In this document: positions 17,515 through 31,164 of the stretch, piece after piece
Layout of the letters: each line of letters starts with the position of its first letter
Position numbering within the stretch: the stretch's first letter is position 1
Notes under the pieces: model-generated
Databases searched by the model: none
Told to the model about the DNA's origin: nothing
What the model saw: only the letters and a program-made list of their open reading frames with translations
Origin: Atriophallophorus winterbourni
Lineage: Eukaryota; Platyhelminthes; Trematoda; Plagiorchiida; Microphallidae
Length of the DNA stretch: 64,000 nucleotides
Direction of reading: 5' to 3'
NCBI GenBank assembly: GCA_013407085.1
Contig: JACCGJ010014392.1
Span: 1 to 64,000 of the forward strand
Made by a program: the position numbers and the translations under genes

Positions 17515-20500
17515 AAATCAGAATGGATCACAGGGAGACGCATTTGATTTTCGAGAAGTGAATTAATAATTCAGTTTTAAAAATGACACTAACGAGAACG
17601 TAGTCAGCAATGCAATGGAAAATGTTCGTGACTGATCGGGGAATCATAATCATGAAAAAAGTTTGTAATGAATCAGTGAGAGCAGTTTATTGGTCATGTT
17701 TCAAAACGTTACCAAATGAGCGTAGTCACTTTGCTTAGTTCCGGTGTATCTGAATGTGTAGCAGCTCGTGACTGGTATTTTCTGTTCAGATGGGAGTATA
17801 CGCTACTCAATGATTTTTGTTCACATTTCTGTTAATTATCTGTATGGTACGCGTTTCATTAAAACAGATATCTCGACTAAAAATCCCCATACTTTCAAAG
17901 AAACATTTTATGAAAACGTAGGAATTTCTCATCAGGCTTTAAAATACAATCGTAAGAAAATAGAACTAGATCTGATCAACATCATCCAATAAACAATAAT
18001 CAATGTCACCCATATCGAACAAAGATTTTAAGTAACAACACGGGACATTAATTTTTGTTTATTTGTTGATGTTGGTCATATTTATTTGTATTTTCATTAT
18101 GCATGTATTGTGAAGCTAGTTGAAAATAGCGAAAAGGAATCCCTTCGAGTTCAACAAAGCATAACGTTTAAGAGACAACTATATACCGTCTACGCCGGAA
18201 AATTTAGTTTTCTGCTTTTTGTAAATGTAATCTTCGATTTAGTCCGATTGATCAATCCAAAGTGATGATAGCAATCACGTTCAGTTACAATGAAAGAAGT
18301 TTTGTCCCTAATCGTACCAAATCGTCATAAAATATTCTTTGAAATAAAAAAGCGCGATAATGACAGTGATTTTACTGCAGTTAAATATTGGTTGCAGCTC
18401 AACAAATAACAACTGAGACCATCTAGCACACAATGACAAATCATCTGCTCGTTCAACAACATCGTTGAACAAGCACACTGCTTATTTCCGGAAGTGAATA
18501 AATAGCGAAAACGATTCAATATCTTTTCATCACTTACTAGATCTGATTCGTCATTGACTAGCCCAAATACACTACATTTGATCCCATTTATTTATCTGAT
18601 CTACCCCGAAAAAAGTTGTCCCATCCTCCTCAATGCATCATCTTTTAATCGCATTTGTCCACCAAACATCATTCGTTTAATTCGGATCGTGTAAGAGACA
18701 AATCAACGTACATTGACATTTTCATTAAAAAACTAGATGAATAAATTAGCGATTTGATAAGTTTTAAATTTTAAGTGCAACCAACAGCTATTAGATGCCT
18801 TTATTAGGGCATTTCGTTTAATAGCTTCTGTGACACACGAGACCATCAACACTTTCAACAAGCTAACACAAAATTAAAGTTTATCTTTTCGGGGTTCGGA
18901 TTAAATTGTTGCTATTTCCCGTTGTACGGAATATGCGTAAAATTAGGGAATGCTTCGGAGTACTGGTTATGTATATTATCCGAGTTGAGTAGTGGCAGGT
19001 TGTTGTTCAGCCCACATGTAGACAATGTAGAGAAAATCAAAGTTGAAAGCGAATTAGAAACAAAGAAAAGCAGTAAATTACTTCAAGTATCTATTCAAGC
19101 ATAAAGATTATAGCTTAGCTGAATTGAGAAATTTGTTTAAAAATTCCTGAGATTAAAATTGGTATAATACGTATGCGACATTATTAGCGAGAGTATTTTT
19201 AATAGTTAAAAGCTTGGAGAACTGGTTAGCGACAGTCTTTCAGGGACCGTTCATGGAAATCCGAAAGAAAATGAAAATCCGGTCCAATGTTTTTTTGCCA
19301 ATCAAGCATTCAGGCTCCGATTCATATGATATAAACAGATTAAGAAAGAACGCGCTGGACAATATGCTGCCCGATACAACTGCTGCGTTTCATATAAACG
19401 AACTGGAACGGATAAAATCGATCACAGGAAATATTGAAAAAATCCCCATGCATCAAGTTCCCATGTTTATTTTGCTTGCTACTCAATCTTTTGTTTCTGA
19501 ACCGTAATCAACTAGCCCATAGGGATCAATAAACGAACAACTAAAAATCATTTTTGATGAAACCGAGGAAAATTTGCAGGAAATCAGGCAAATTGTCTCA
19601 TAGATCATCATTAGACCAATCAAACTATTGCCCACTATGAACTAATTTACATATTCTTCTCTGCCAGTCTACTCGTTTGTTGAGCTCGCTAGCAAGCGGC
19701 GTTTGAAAGCATGTCGTGCTGGAAGAATGGAGTACACAAGATAGAGTCTAGAACGATTAGCAGCAAATTTTAAAGTTCTAATTTTTTACAATAAATAAAT
19801 GCTTATTCCATGTGATGTGTGATGAACCTGCAAGCAAATTCGTTTTTGGTACAATATTATTCTTTTTGAAAGGTAACCGTTTTATGAATAATTATTACTG
19901 TTCAGATCAATTGAACTTTGATAGCTTCCAGACAAAACACCAACCAATCAATATTTACGTGAAGCTGATATTACAGTGATGAAAGCCTATATATTACACA
20001 GTCACTGCGGTAACATGATATGCCAGCGGTGCATGTTGTTCAAACAAAGTCCTCGAAAACAAAGCTTCACATGTTGCGAAAAAATATTCCAGTGAAATTG
20101 TCAATTCGGATAAGCAACATTTTCATACCGCCTCGACACGATGTTTGTTTTAGCAACAAGCGACCCTTACCACTTCGGGGACATCAAAAAATGATACATC
20201 CGTTCTGTTAGTACAAGCGATAATGTTTGCTGATTGTACCGATTTCACTATAATTTCAAATGAATGTGGGAACGGTCTTCGGTTGTGAGGGTGATTTTCT
20301 AGTTCAAGATCTTGCATGTTACAATTTCTTGGCTACAAGAAACCGTCCGCACAATCGATGAGGATATATGCGGGTTGTTAACCTGTAGCGAGATGGTGAA
20401 CAGTTTGTTGTAAACAATAGCAAAAACAGCGAATATGTATTCTCCCCGAGTCGGGTTATACTTTTTCCTTGCTTAATATTCCGACTAATTTGACGGAACT

Positions 20501-23195
20501 AAGATTGTAGTTATTCAGTTGTTTTACCAAATGTAAGACTTCAAGGTAATTCACGGTTTTTAATGATCTAAAACGCATCAAGCTTAATAACAACCGTAGG
20601 ATGGTAAAAATTGAAATGTAAGTGTATAAACAAGATAAGGAATTAGATTAAGCAGTATATGTGTTTCGTGTTTGTTTCGTGCACTCATTAGACGTTGTTA
20701 ATGTAATTAGGTTCATTGGGCCGTAAAATATATTCCGAGTATGAAGCAGATCATCCTTACTTATGGCACAATTAACGCATCTATTCACGGTAGCCACTGA
20801 TCAGCAGGTTCTACATTAGCATAAAGTAAGACTTGCTTTAGTTGTCTTATGTTTGCTTCTTCAAAATATCATCGAATTTTATTAAAATTTGCATGATAAT
20901 CCTACGATTAGTTGCACAAATTTTAGTGATGAGGTACAGATAGACGAGCAGCTATTTTCACAATGAGATTGGAACTGACTGCGAATAACTCGGGACATTA
21001 TAACTTTATTGTTATTCCGAGCTGTTATATAATTGTTTAATTACTCAAGTAAGAATCAGTAAGGCACCTCAGTAATTTTTGAAATAATCAATAAAATATA
21101 CAGAAATTCGTGACAAGTAAGGCGAAATTTCTTTCTAATAACAGTCGGACTCCAGACCGAGAATTCTGAATCTCTGTCAAGTCGGATTAAGCGTTGTGGA
21201 GTTCGCCTGATTAGAAGACCGCCCTCTGTTGAATGAATCCAAGCCCTTGCTGTTACTATGGCTACCCGGATGTATATATCAATCACGTTACATGTCAATC
21301 CCACAACTCAAGAATCCACAGTAAAACGGGTAAGGCTATTTTCAATCAATGCGAATCAAGTCAATGAATCGTTCAAACGGGTCGATAGATTAATATTCTG
21401 TACACAGACTAAAAGTGAATGGACATCGGTAAGCTCATAAATATCAATTTTAGTTCCGAATGCAAGTGATTGGTTCTGAAACTGGATTCAATGATTTGGT
21501 TAATGTCAATTTCCCATAATTAAATCCTTATGACCTTTGTGCCAGTTCGAGGAACTAGGCTGAAACACGATTTCTCAAGTGTATCTCGTGGTGATGCGCA
21601 AACGCACAGTAGGATAGTGCATGCAGTGCCAAACACTACTGAGGCCTAACTAATACTTTACATCTCTATCAATGCTATGAGAAATCTTGATTGAATCAAA
21701 TGTAAAAATTGTTCTACTTGCCTTGGAATTCATGGTGACAAAGATGCGAAAATTATTGATCAGCAATAGGAAAACCAGCATTAATAATCAATTATAAAAT
21801 AGCAATGTGGTGATGTATAGCTTGTACAAAGATTCACTAAAATGATGAAAAAATCACGCAACATTTTGGCTGTGCTCCTATACAAACATTATTGTGATAT
21901 AGCAAGTGTTAATTGAGGTGAAAGGCAACGAATGTATAAACAATAAAACGATCCCATAACGGCCGACAGCCATGTTGGACAGAGTTTATTTGTATTACCG
22001 CCCAAGCAATCTTTCGTTCAACTCTGAAAACCGGAGAGTAAGCTTGTTTATTTTAAACCCCTCACGTTTGGCAGAAAAACAGGACCGCCACTGATGATTC
22101 AAGTTAGCTGAAGCTTCTGAAATGATGCCCGTTCTTCTTGGATTAGGAACGCCAGTTGGGAGGTACAGGTGTGAATCAGTAGTGCAATGAGACATTCGGA
22201 CATTGACGCACACACGCGGAAATTCATATGGGATACAACCGTAAATTAGGGTGTGTGGATGAAGTAGTAAAGCCTGGGTGCACTGCGTCAACATAAATAA
22301 AACGTGAATTCTATCGGTCAGTCATAAACAAACAGTTGTGGGAATTTGAGTGAACAGGAACCAGTTATGATAACGTTGCGCGTTGCTACGCCAGCCTGCC
22401 CGCAAACGCTGCGCTGTACGCCATACACGATAAATCACAAAATATGAGGAAAACCGTTTGGGTATAATGACAGTGTTTTACAACTTTCAACAGTTTGTTT
22501 GCTATGAACCAGAGATGTTATCAATGACGAGCAATTGTATTGAATGTGCTGATCTTTCGTGCAAATTTCGATCAGTTTGATTAAAAATGGCAAGAATGCG
22601 CTTCGGTGCACTAAATTTGGCGGAATTTTGTGACGATTTTGAAAAATAATTTCTTAGCACTTTATATTTAAAAAATATAAGAAATTAGTCCATATTTTTA
22701 ACGTAGATTAAAACAAGACTTCACTTTTTTGCATCTAGTATGTAAATATGCATATAATGTTGCTATGAAACAATAAATAGACAAAATATATTGTATGTAA
22801 AATTTCTACGCTAGCATAATTACTAACCCAATCTCTAAAAATAACCTTACCGTTAGATTAAAATAGTGGCTCGTAAAAGGTAGGTAAATTGTTTGAAGTT
22901 AGCTTTTTGTATAACGGTCCATTTGTGTTCTAAAACTATTTGTATCTTCAGAATGAAAACACAACAATGCAAAGATCGTTGTTTCATTTTAACCGTTTGA
23001 AGTGAGAAACTGGTTTTGATAGGTGTGAGCCTAGATTGTGGCTGGTGTCGCTTGTTCGGGTGAATCTACGCGTTTAGACTCTACCCATGTTTATTGTGTG
23101 AACATGTCATTTGACGTTGTTAGCTACTTTGAAGTGAGAAATATGTCAACCGTTGTTCCAAACTCAACTCGCATATACACATCATTTTGTCCACA
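17515..23195. other. AT-rich sequence without a supported gene
   Basis: About 5.7 kb with mostly short, stop-bounded frames. Open stretches on the plus strand at 18922-19104 (60 codons) and 19214-19507 (97 codons, rich in K, I and N) are the longest but show no recognisable domain and no good splice context. GC-richer islands at 21110-21300 and 22070-22290 may be repeat fragments but match nothing else that I can identify here. The first few hundred bases should contain the promoter or an untranslated exon of the receptor gene. Confidence 0.5.
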
Positions 23196-23199
23196 CCAG

Positions 23200-23330
23200 A
23201 GGGTGTGGTGATGGTACATCGCGAGATGCTTGAAGGTACAGAGATTGAGTTTGTCAAACCTGGCGATGCTTTATTTTATAATTCTCCTTTAAATGCACAT
23301 CAATCAAGTAAAGTTACTTCACATCTGTAA
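23200..23330 (+). CDS. Possible exon of a phytanoyl-CoA dioxygenase-like protein
   Basis: After an acceptor-like TTTTGTCCACACCAG (ends 23199) a frame of 42 codons runs to a TAA at 23328. It reads as the C-terminal half of a PhyH-type 2-oxoglutarate/Fe(II) oxygenase fold: VHREMLEGTEIEFV, then PGDALFYNSPL and AHQSSKVTS. This recalls the family's P-G-D-x-L-F-F...L-x-H-x-S pattern, which carries the second iron-binding histidine. A strong donor, CAA|GTAAAG at 23308, may end the exon before the stop. No neighbouring exon of this gene was recognised, so it may be a lone exon in a large gene or a decayed copy. The family link rests on one motif. Confidence 0.35.
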
Positions 23331-23334
23331 AATT

Positions 23335-24940
23335 TGTATCTATGAAGCATTCCAAGTAATTTTCATCTTATTCAACTGAGACTTGAAGGTATATTTTTAC
23401 GGAATGTTACCAAATACATACAATGATCTCAAATAAAAATATTATTATCAGGCTGCTTTTCTTCTATTCATAATGTAAACAGGACTGTGTAAATTTAAAA
23501 AGTAACACTATATATGATTGGTGAACACTCGATACAAAATGAAGACAGGCATTCTCAAGACAACCGCAATGATGAAGTTAATAATTAGAAACAAAGCTTC
23601 CGTTTGTATTCCACTAAATTCTAGTAATTACACTAGTAGATCAAACCGGAGCATAAACTGAGGTAAACGGTGACTCCTGAGGCCATACATAAATCGTTAT
23701 TCCACAGTATAATCCGATTGTTCCATAAATTTCAATGAATACCAGCATTAGTCGGTAAAAATAACGAACAAGAACAATTATTTAGAAAACCTTTTAAATA
23801 AATCGTCTCTGAAACTGCATCTACCTACCTGCATGTCTCATTCTGAGCCATCCAAAATCACGAAAACGTTGGATTCAACAAGACAGTGTTAACTACGGGA
23901 AAGTGCACAACGCCGAGGGTAGCGTGGTTTTGCTTCGTAAAATAATGCTTCAGTTAACGTCGTAAACACTGAACAGTTCACCCGTATCCGGTGTCCTAAG
24001 TGCGCATCAATAGCGGCCATAAAACCAATGTAATAAAATCAACTCGCATACTACGTTTGCACTTTAATAAGTGGTGTGTAAATAAGCCAAGTTTGTACAT
24101 GCATTCCGAATTTAACCAGAGTGCATTCATGTAAGCCAAACACATGAGCGGGATTCGATATATCTTATGAAGAAGTGAGTAATTTAGCGCTTTAAAGAGC
24201 TAAACTAAGGCGCATCGACGTCGTTTAATGGGGATAGAATTTGCAACACACAAAATAAGATTACGCTCCTTTACGAAGAAATTTTCGGTGATTATTTTAA
24301 CTATTATTCTAACTAATTAGAAAGACATTCATGTAAAAATTTTCATTTTCATTCATTAATTGCTGGTGGTGGCTGCTTCAAAGCGGCAAGCAAAATTAGC
24401 AGCTCAATAACACTTGACAATATTGCACTGAAATATAACCTGATAACATATCTAATGATGACTTTAGCCGGGTCTTACATACAAAGAATTGTAAACGTTT
24501 AAGGGGGGTTGGATTAAATACCATATTGCGAATGCGAAAAGATTTCAAAGAGATTAATGCCACGGCACACTGTGATTGAGCCAATAAACACTACGTGGCC
24601 AAATATGTCTCAGTACGGAGTAAAGTAAAAGCTTGTTGCAAAGCGACCCGATCACATTCCGTTTACGGTGACTATATAAACTAATCTGTTTCTTTAATCT
24701 GTTGCTTTGAACATCATTTTTAGTACGAACCACATATAACAAGGATTCTAAATCAACCTTTGTTTTCCAGTTTACCATCGTTTCAAAGCTCGCTAAACCT
24801 AATATTGCAGTCTCCATCTGATGAGGGCAGAGACCGAGACAGGTAGTAAAAGTTATGCACGGGAAGTGATTCGCGACAAAACTAAGCCAGTTAAATTATG
24901 CTTGCAAGAATCAAACAATTTATTTACGCATCAAAAAGGC
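23335..24940. other. AT-rich sequence, nothing recognised
   Basis: No coding frame with support, no match to the repeat families of the window and no strong splice-site pairs seen. Confidence 0.4.
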
Positions 24941-24942
24941 TC

Positions 24943-25290
24943 ATTTGCATGCATTTCCATCACACATACACACACACCACAACCGGTTTCGTGCTGTTTG
25001 CACTGTTGAGGAAGGTTGGTACGACCATGAGCCCACACTCGTGTAGACTGGGTTTGAACCCATGAACATGAACAAAAAATCTCATTTCCATCAGGTAGGG
25101 ACAGTAGGATCAGCATCCGCATGCGCTTAAAACAGTGGAAGAATGGTAAACAAGTTGCGCAAATGGGCGTTTTTGTTCATGGTCATTGGTTCAAACCCAG
25201 TCTACATGACTGTGGGCTCATGTGATTGAACAGGTTGGTCATACCAAACTTACCCAACAGTTGCATACAAGCGCAACTTGTTTATTTACA
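24943..25290. repeat. Foldback repeat A1, rearranged copy with the centre present twice in inverted order
   Basis: It starts with the A1 end (TTTGCATGCATTTCC, 24945), the CA-rich tract, ACCGGTTTCGTGCTGTTTGC and then, out of place, a central block containing GACTGGGTTTGAACCC (25048). The left arm resumes at CATCAGGTAGGGACAGTAGG (25092) and runs through AACAGTGGAAGAATGG. The same central block follows again in reverse orientation (GGTTCAAACCCAGTC, 25189). So one half of the centre has been copied, inverted, into the left arm. Confidence 0.7.
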
Positions 25291-25512
25291 TCTCGTTCAA
25301 TTTTTTTCGCAAAGGTTTCTGTGATAATTTTATATGAAATGAATCCAACTGTCTTATCTAACCACATACTGTATGTTTATGTTCCATGAGATAAATATTC
25401 GACAGAGAATTTGAAACCTATTTTTTATATTCATTAATCTATTCCATGAGCACAAAGAGAAGGATGTTGCCGAAACGGCTAAATGTGAGATATTTTGTTG
25501 AGCATTGTTCAG

Positions 25513-26793
25513 GTTTGAATCAGCTGAACTCGTTGAGAAGGCTGATAATCCGAAAACATATAAGTGCTTTTTACAAACTAATTTATCTAACCACCGCGGG
25601 AATCATTTCCGAGGCAAACAGCGAAATCCGGCCGACAGTTTTAACAAGAAGAACAACACACATTTTTTACGTTGGATAGAAAGTTCTTTAACTGAATTAC
25701 GGCTGCCACATGTAATAATTTAAAATTGAATGAGCATTTGGAAGATTGGAATACATGGCTATCTTTTTCTTGCTAGTGCAAAAGGGTGCCGAAATTCGTC
25801 GATCTGCAAACTTCTTCTCGTGTTCGGACTGATGGTGATATTGGAAACGGGATAGTAAACGTACCAGTTGTTTTTGGAACGGCTATTTAGCTAGGGTACA
25901 CACCGAAAATGGTCTCTCAGTCAATCAGTAAAATTCGGATTGTGTGATTTGGGCACAGGAAGTGCACTGGTTTGATGGACACATGCGCTTCAATACGGCT
26001 GCGAGACATATTAACGACTTAGAACTCGTGTCCGTGGGTAATAAAATCTTTCACCAAATGTCTAGGGAGTTAGGCTGACTTCCTGCCAGGTACAAGCGAA
26101 CGGGACCATTATTCGATTAACGGAAACATTTGTGTACAGTTTTGAAGCTTTCACTAAAAATTACTATTTAAATTTAGACTTAAACGTGATTAACTTTCCG
26201 GAACAAGCAACGTAGGCTCCAACCTAGTGAGCTGTACTGATGATTTGTTAGTAAATAAAAATTACAATATTGTGGTACTTGCTTTATAGCTGAGATCCAT
26301 GATGCACTTTGATTTACTCGAGCGATCGTTTTACATGGTTGACTACGATAACCCAGCGTCGTTTGTTGAATATGAACATCACGAAACTGGTCTTTGGACC
26401 TAAGGTGACTATTTAATATTCAAATCTTCAAAGTGTTATACTTCATAAGCATCTTTGGTTGATAGGTTTTGTGAAATAGAATTTTATAAAACCTGTATTT
26501 ATGTGAATTATTTATCGAGAATTTTCATAAACTCAATCACCTTGATGACACAATAAATTTTTAACCCATAATTCACTGTTTTGTTTGCTTTAAGAGTAAC
26601 CCAAATCAAGTAATGGTAGCAATTGATTAAATGTTTCATCACCACCAAAAACTCATTTATCATCACTCTCCTGTGTTTCCTTTTTGTTTCAGCGTATTCT
26701 CCTACAATGACCTTTAAATCCGAAGGTCGTAGTAGATCCCACGCCAAAGTTCAGACTCAGGAGCCAACCCAGACGGGTTTCGGTATATTGCAG
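25513..26793 (+). CDS. Exon-like cluster of an unrecognised gene
   Basis: Three open blocks sit behind acceptor-like sites on the plus strand. Block 1 follows GAGCATTGTTCAG and is open from 25513 for 69 codons to a TAA at 25721. Block 2 follows TACTTGCTTTATAG, starts at 26290 and is open for 37 codons to a TAA at 26401, just before a good donor AAG|GTGACT. Block 3 (26693-26793) is the best exon: CTGTGTTTCCTTTTTGTTTCAG before it, CAG|GTAAAC after it, only one open frame of 33 codons (with KSEGRSRSHAKVQ and TGFGILQ). Blocks 1 and 2 join in phase 0 if block 1 ends at CAT|GTAATA. Block 2 meets block 3 in phase if it ends early at 26389. I do not recognise the protein. The stops before the best donors argue for a pseudogene or a different exon set. 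Confidence 0.35.
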
Positions 26794-29700
26794 GTAAACA
26801 CGCTTTTGACCTGTCTAGTCTTTAGTTTACCGATAAATCTGTCTGATAGACTAATTAAAGGTGTCATCCATTCACGAGAAAGTTTTCCCAAATTGATATG
26901 GCAAGCGCTTTTCACAGCTCGTGTCAATTAAATTTTGGTTGTCCACTTCATTACTATCAGTGTCGATACGTGAAGCGACGAAACTGCGATCTGGGCACGT
27001 TCCTCGGTCACGGTCTGAATGTCTGAGTCTGAGAGCGACTCATTGCAGACAGCTTAGCCTCGGAGACGGCCACATGGATCGAAATTCAGAGCGGTCAAGA
27101 CATTCTAACTGAAAATTTCATCTCTCAAGGTGACCGTGATGAGTCAACAACTGATGTCATCATCGTTCCACAACCATTAACACAGCCGGAGTATTCTGCA
27201 ACCAAGTTTTCATTCAGAAGCATCAACTATTTCATAATTTAGTTCGAAAGAATAATTTATCCGGTTAGCTATAGAAGCATATATTGCTTGTTTTTGACCG
27301 AGTGAAATGGATAGATAATGCTTTTTAACGAGCACAATTTAGGTATTCCAATAAGTGGGATAATTTTTTTATCTACATGCTTAGTTGTTGATTTTGATTT
27401 CGAAAAATGCAAATACTTGATTGAGCAAGAATCAACTGCAATTTATTTGGACACTTTTCGAAACAATCGCCACCATAACCATTGCACGGTTTGAACAATC
27501 CAGAGCCTTGACAAAAAGCATACCCAGCTTTTGTGTTTCGGGTCATTGTGAAGAATAGAATTTCCTTGTCTGCGGGTCACTTCAAATTCGTGTTCACCGC
27601 AGGGTGTCCAGTGTTTATGATGTTGCGTGACGCACCAGTTAGAGTAAAATCGATGAAGCTTTGGAGTTGAACATCGATTTAGTAAATTTTATCATTGAAC
27701 CACCCTTCAAGTTCCCATTAACCGATAAATTGTTATTAAGTTATTCACCACCAGTTTAAAAACGCTTTGGATTAAAATGAGCTGTTATTGTTTACAGAAC
27801 ACTGGAGCACAGCAATTGAATTATGAGCAGACGATACATACGATCATTTGCTCAATTTTAAACGACCAGCAGTTAATGTTTTTTACACCAAATATATCTG
27901 AAGTTTCGCCAACATCACAACCTGACCACTTCATTAGTTGTGTAGCAATGATCGATAATGGTCGGTTACGAAACTATAACGCTCCCAATGGCAACACCAC
28001 ATTCCATTTGCTAACTTGTTCCTTGTCGCTACAAACGATCAAATCCCAATGGGGCAAGGTTGGATGATTCAACAGAGCAGGAACTGAACACGTTTGTGGT
28101 GATTCATGACCTTAAGGAACCAGACACTTAGCGTGTCAATATGAATCCTCAATTACATCTGCTATCCATCAATGCCGATTACCGAATGGCTTTAATCTTT
28201 GGGTGAAACATTTGTTAGTATCATTTGTTATACGAAGCACGACTCATATCGCATTAGTTATGGTGGTAGACTGATTAGCGGAGAAAACTGTTTACACTAA
28301 TCAATCAGTTGAATAAATTCCAAGCTATTTATTTGGAAGGCCATCACTGTTGTTCCTCTGAATTCTCGGGAATGGGGTATACAGAACTCGAAGCAACAGC
28401 AAAACTATTCGATCAAGCCAACACATACCTTATATTATGCAAATTATATTAAATACACGATCAATGGGAAAGTCAGGAAACTTGTTTTACTTTATCAAGT
28501 AATTACTAGCAGCATTTCTGTTGACAGAATTCAATCGATAAGGAATATTTATAATTGAAATTTTCATTATAATTCCAATTAATCTACGTAATAACAATCA
28601 GTATTTTTTCTACCGTTTTTATATCTTTTTATACATTATTTGTTCAGTGAATAACAACGAAAACATTAAATAAGTGTTTTATTGCTGGTCAGGATTTTGT
28701 TAGTCCATAGGACTGATGCACAAGGATTTACAGGTTATATGGTTACACCATTTGACCTGGGATCTAGGAAATTACAACTGTTTTCTCGACTAAGCTGGTT
28801 ATCATTAGAGTAATGATGGGATTGTAGTTAACCACGATATTCCCAGAAAGGCACAGTCGTGGCAGAATCTGAACCGCGAAACTTCCCAATCGAACAGCGC
28901 GCGAATAATGTGGAATGCTACCCTCGACCCGTAATAGAGAAATAATTTAGCAAAACAAAAGTCTCATCTTGTTCATCATCACAGTCAACTCGTAATTTTC
29001 AAATGAAATCAATTACAGTGCTCAGCACAAAATAGTGCAAAATGTACAGAATACAAATTTTCACTAGCAAGTATTCAGTTTGTATGAGATGAATAATCGT
29101 ACCATTCAAACATAACATTTGTGTCAATTTTTCAAACATTCAAAAATTCTTTCTTTCACTAGGCTTTGTAAGCGAAATTGAGAATCGGGAAAGTTTGACA
29201 TTGCAATTAAATTAGTAAGATTTAGGATTTGTTTTAGTCTAGGACTTGGGTAGTATCTGTGTGACCTGTCAATGGCAGTTAAAAACGAAACGGTTTCGGT
29301 CGGCTGGGTATTTTGCACCGTTTGTGTTGAAATTTTAGGCATCCAGTGGTGGCTTTATGAATTTCAGAAACAGAAATGCAGCGAAATTTACTTCTTATCG
29401 CCAAACTAAATAGAAAATCTTAGTTTGATATTGTTAATTGTTGAATGCACGCCGTTATTGAATGGTCCGTGGCTTTTCCCGATTTATATCAAACTGGTTC
29501 CTTGAACGGTCCCATACAACTCACAATACATTTTCAGGGGTGATAAATTTTTTTATGAATTTAATATTCTAACAAATATATTCTTATTCAGTAACGTATT
29601 ACTTCCTTTTGCACAGAACCACGGAACATAGCTAGGGAATATATATAAGGTTTAACAACACCGTTGATGTTTCAGTTGTGCTGGGTGTGGTCTTGCTAAC

Positions 29701-30915
29701 ATGATCAAGTGGCCAGCTTTCGAAATCAACGCAGACAGCGGAAACACTTAAGGTCACCAGAATTACTGAATCATTAAAACTTCGATTGCCGACGCAGCAG
29801 GAACACACGCGAGCACACGGTGGGACGACTGGGTATACTTTCAGGTCAACTAAGCAGAGGCAGTCCCCAATGATGGGACAGCAATAGAACGCACGCAAAT
29901 CTGGACACACACATCAGCTTTAGAATTGTTGTTTACGTGTTCAGTGGCTTCCGTTCATGCACGGTTGAGGATAGATTAAATTGGCAAAACTTGTTAATAA
30001 TCACTCGTTTACTGGCCAAACGGCCAGATAAAACTTGATTTGTTGATTAGTGCATGGATGAATAACCGCTTTTCGGAAAAAAAATAACCGTGGATTAAAT
30101 CAATGGCGTTCCTAGCGCGCTGAGTTCGCGCTCATTTCAGATTAATATAATTCTTTATTGTTTGCGATCCACTTGTGCGCTCATCTAAAACTGAAGCACA
30201 CACTAGAATGTCCCACTTATTCCGTCCGTAAAAGTAAAACCGGAACCCTTGAAACACTCAGCGATATTTTGTCGATTGGTTAGTCTAAAAGAGATCAACA
30301 ATCGATGAAACAAAGAGTAGAAGACAAAATCAATGCAACTGCTGTCACGTGAACTATGGTCGAAAAATCCACACAAAAAACAAACAGCTGAGTTAACTGT
30401 TCTGCGACTTCAGTAATATTTAACTTGTTTGCATCAGCTCCAAGAAATTTAGAACCATGGTAATTGAAATGAAATTTAGTAGAATTTAAATTGTGTCACT
30501 AGTCAACTGAATCATATATAGCCATCTTAACTTCTCACTACATATATTTATACGACATGGAAAAAACAGTTTGAGCCCTAAAGATTCCTCAAGCACATTC
30601 GAAGGAATAATTATGAGACATTTTAAACTGGACAAGGAGAAGCTGCGTCATTTTGCTTAAAGTTGAAGGTCGTTAATCAATGTTCGCCAATGAAATTGAG
30701 CACAAAAGATCGGCTGCACCTTGAGTTAGTGTAAACTCTAATCAATAAAAATTAATATTTTAGAAGTTTAATCGTGATTGGAACAAGACAAAAACGAAAT
30801 ACAGATAACTGAGATGGTTCCAACAAATGTTTAAAGTCCCAGATGTTTAAACATGTTCATCACCCGAAAGCAGCACTCGCGATTCCGTAACTTGAAAAAA
30901 ATATTTCAAATTAAG
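26794..30915. other. AT-rich sequence with weak coding-like patches, no supported gene
   Basis: At 26961-27250 two overlapping frames look coding-like (one with RSRSECLSLRATHCRQL, one with IEIQSGQDILTENF), and an acceptor-like CATTACTATCAG lies at 26960, but the phase does not fit block 3 of the preceding cluster without a stop. An ATG-started frame of 96 codons at 27777-28067 and a minus frame at 29632-29910 show no domain. The rest is AT-rich without features that I can name. Confidence 0.35.
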
Positions 30916-30929
30916 CCTCTAAATGGGTC

Positions 30930-31160
30930 AGTCAGAAGCAAGTTCCTGTCAATTCATAGGTTCAAGCTTCAGAGCTTTTAGATCTTTTAGAAACGTATTC
31001 TTACCGCAATTACAAAATAGCCATAGGTCGACTTCCAGATTTCTACTTCACATAGATTGGATCTTTCGGAATACGCCAGTTTTCATTCTCGATAGAAAGA
31101 ACGCAACAAGCTTAGACCGCACTCTTGCAGAAAAGCAAAACATGCTTCACAAATTAACTT
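30930..31160 (-). pseudogene. LINE C-terminal fragment related to family B
   Basis: The plus-strand tract ATAGGTCGACTTCCAGATTT and what follows to about 31130 (with TTGGATC-TTTCGGAATACG and ATTTTC-like blocks) matches 39294-39360 of the family B copy. On the minus strand both give the RIPKD-like block that follows the WAGHV/W-GHV motif near the end of LINE proteins. It is broken by stops. An A2 foldback piece follows it immediately. Confidence 0.5.
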
Positions 31161-31164
31161 TAAT

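Noticed and set aside
19214..19507. 97-codon open frame on the plus strand
   Set aside because: Lysine, isoleucine and asparagine use is as expected for AT-rich noise; no domain, no splice context, no repeat match.
25035..25070. GGTTTGAACCC as a pol III B-box of a tRNA-derived SINE
   Set aside because: It lies in the centre of the A1 foldback element, no A-box precedes it at the right distance, and the element has inverted arms rather than a SINE layout.
27777..28067. 96-codon ATG-started frame on the plus strand
   Set aside because: No recognisable domain and no codon or composition contrast with the flanks; length is still possible by chance in 64 kb.
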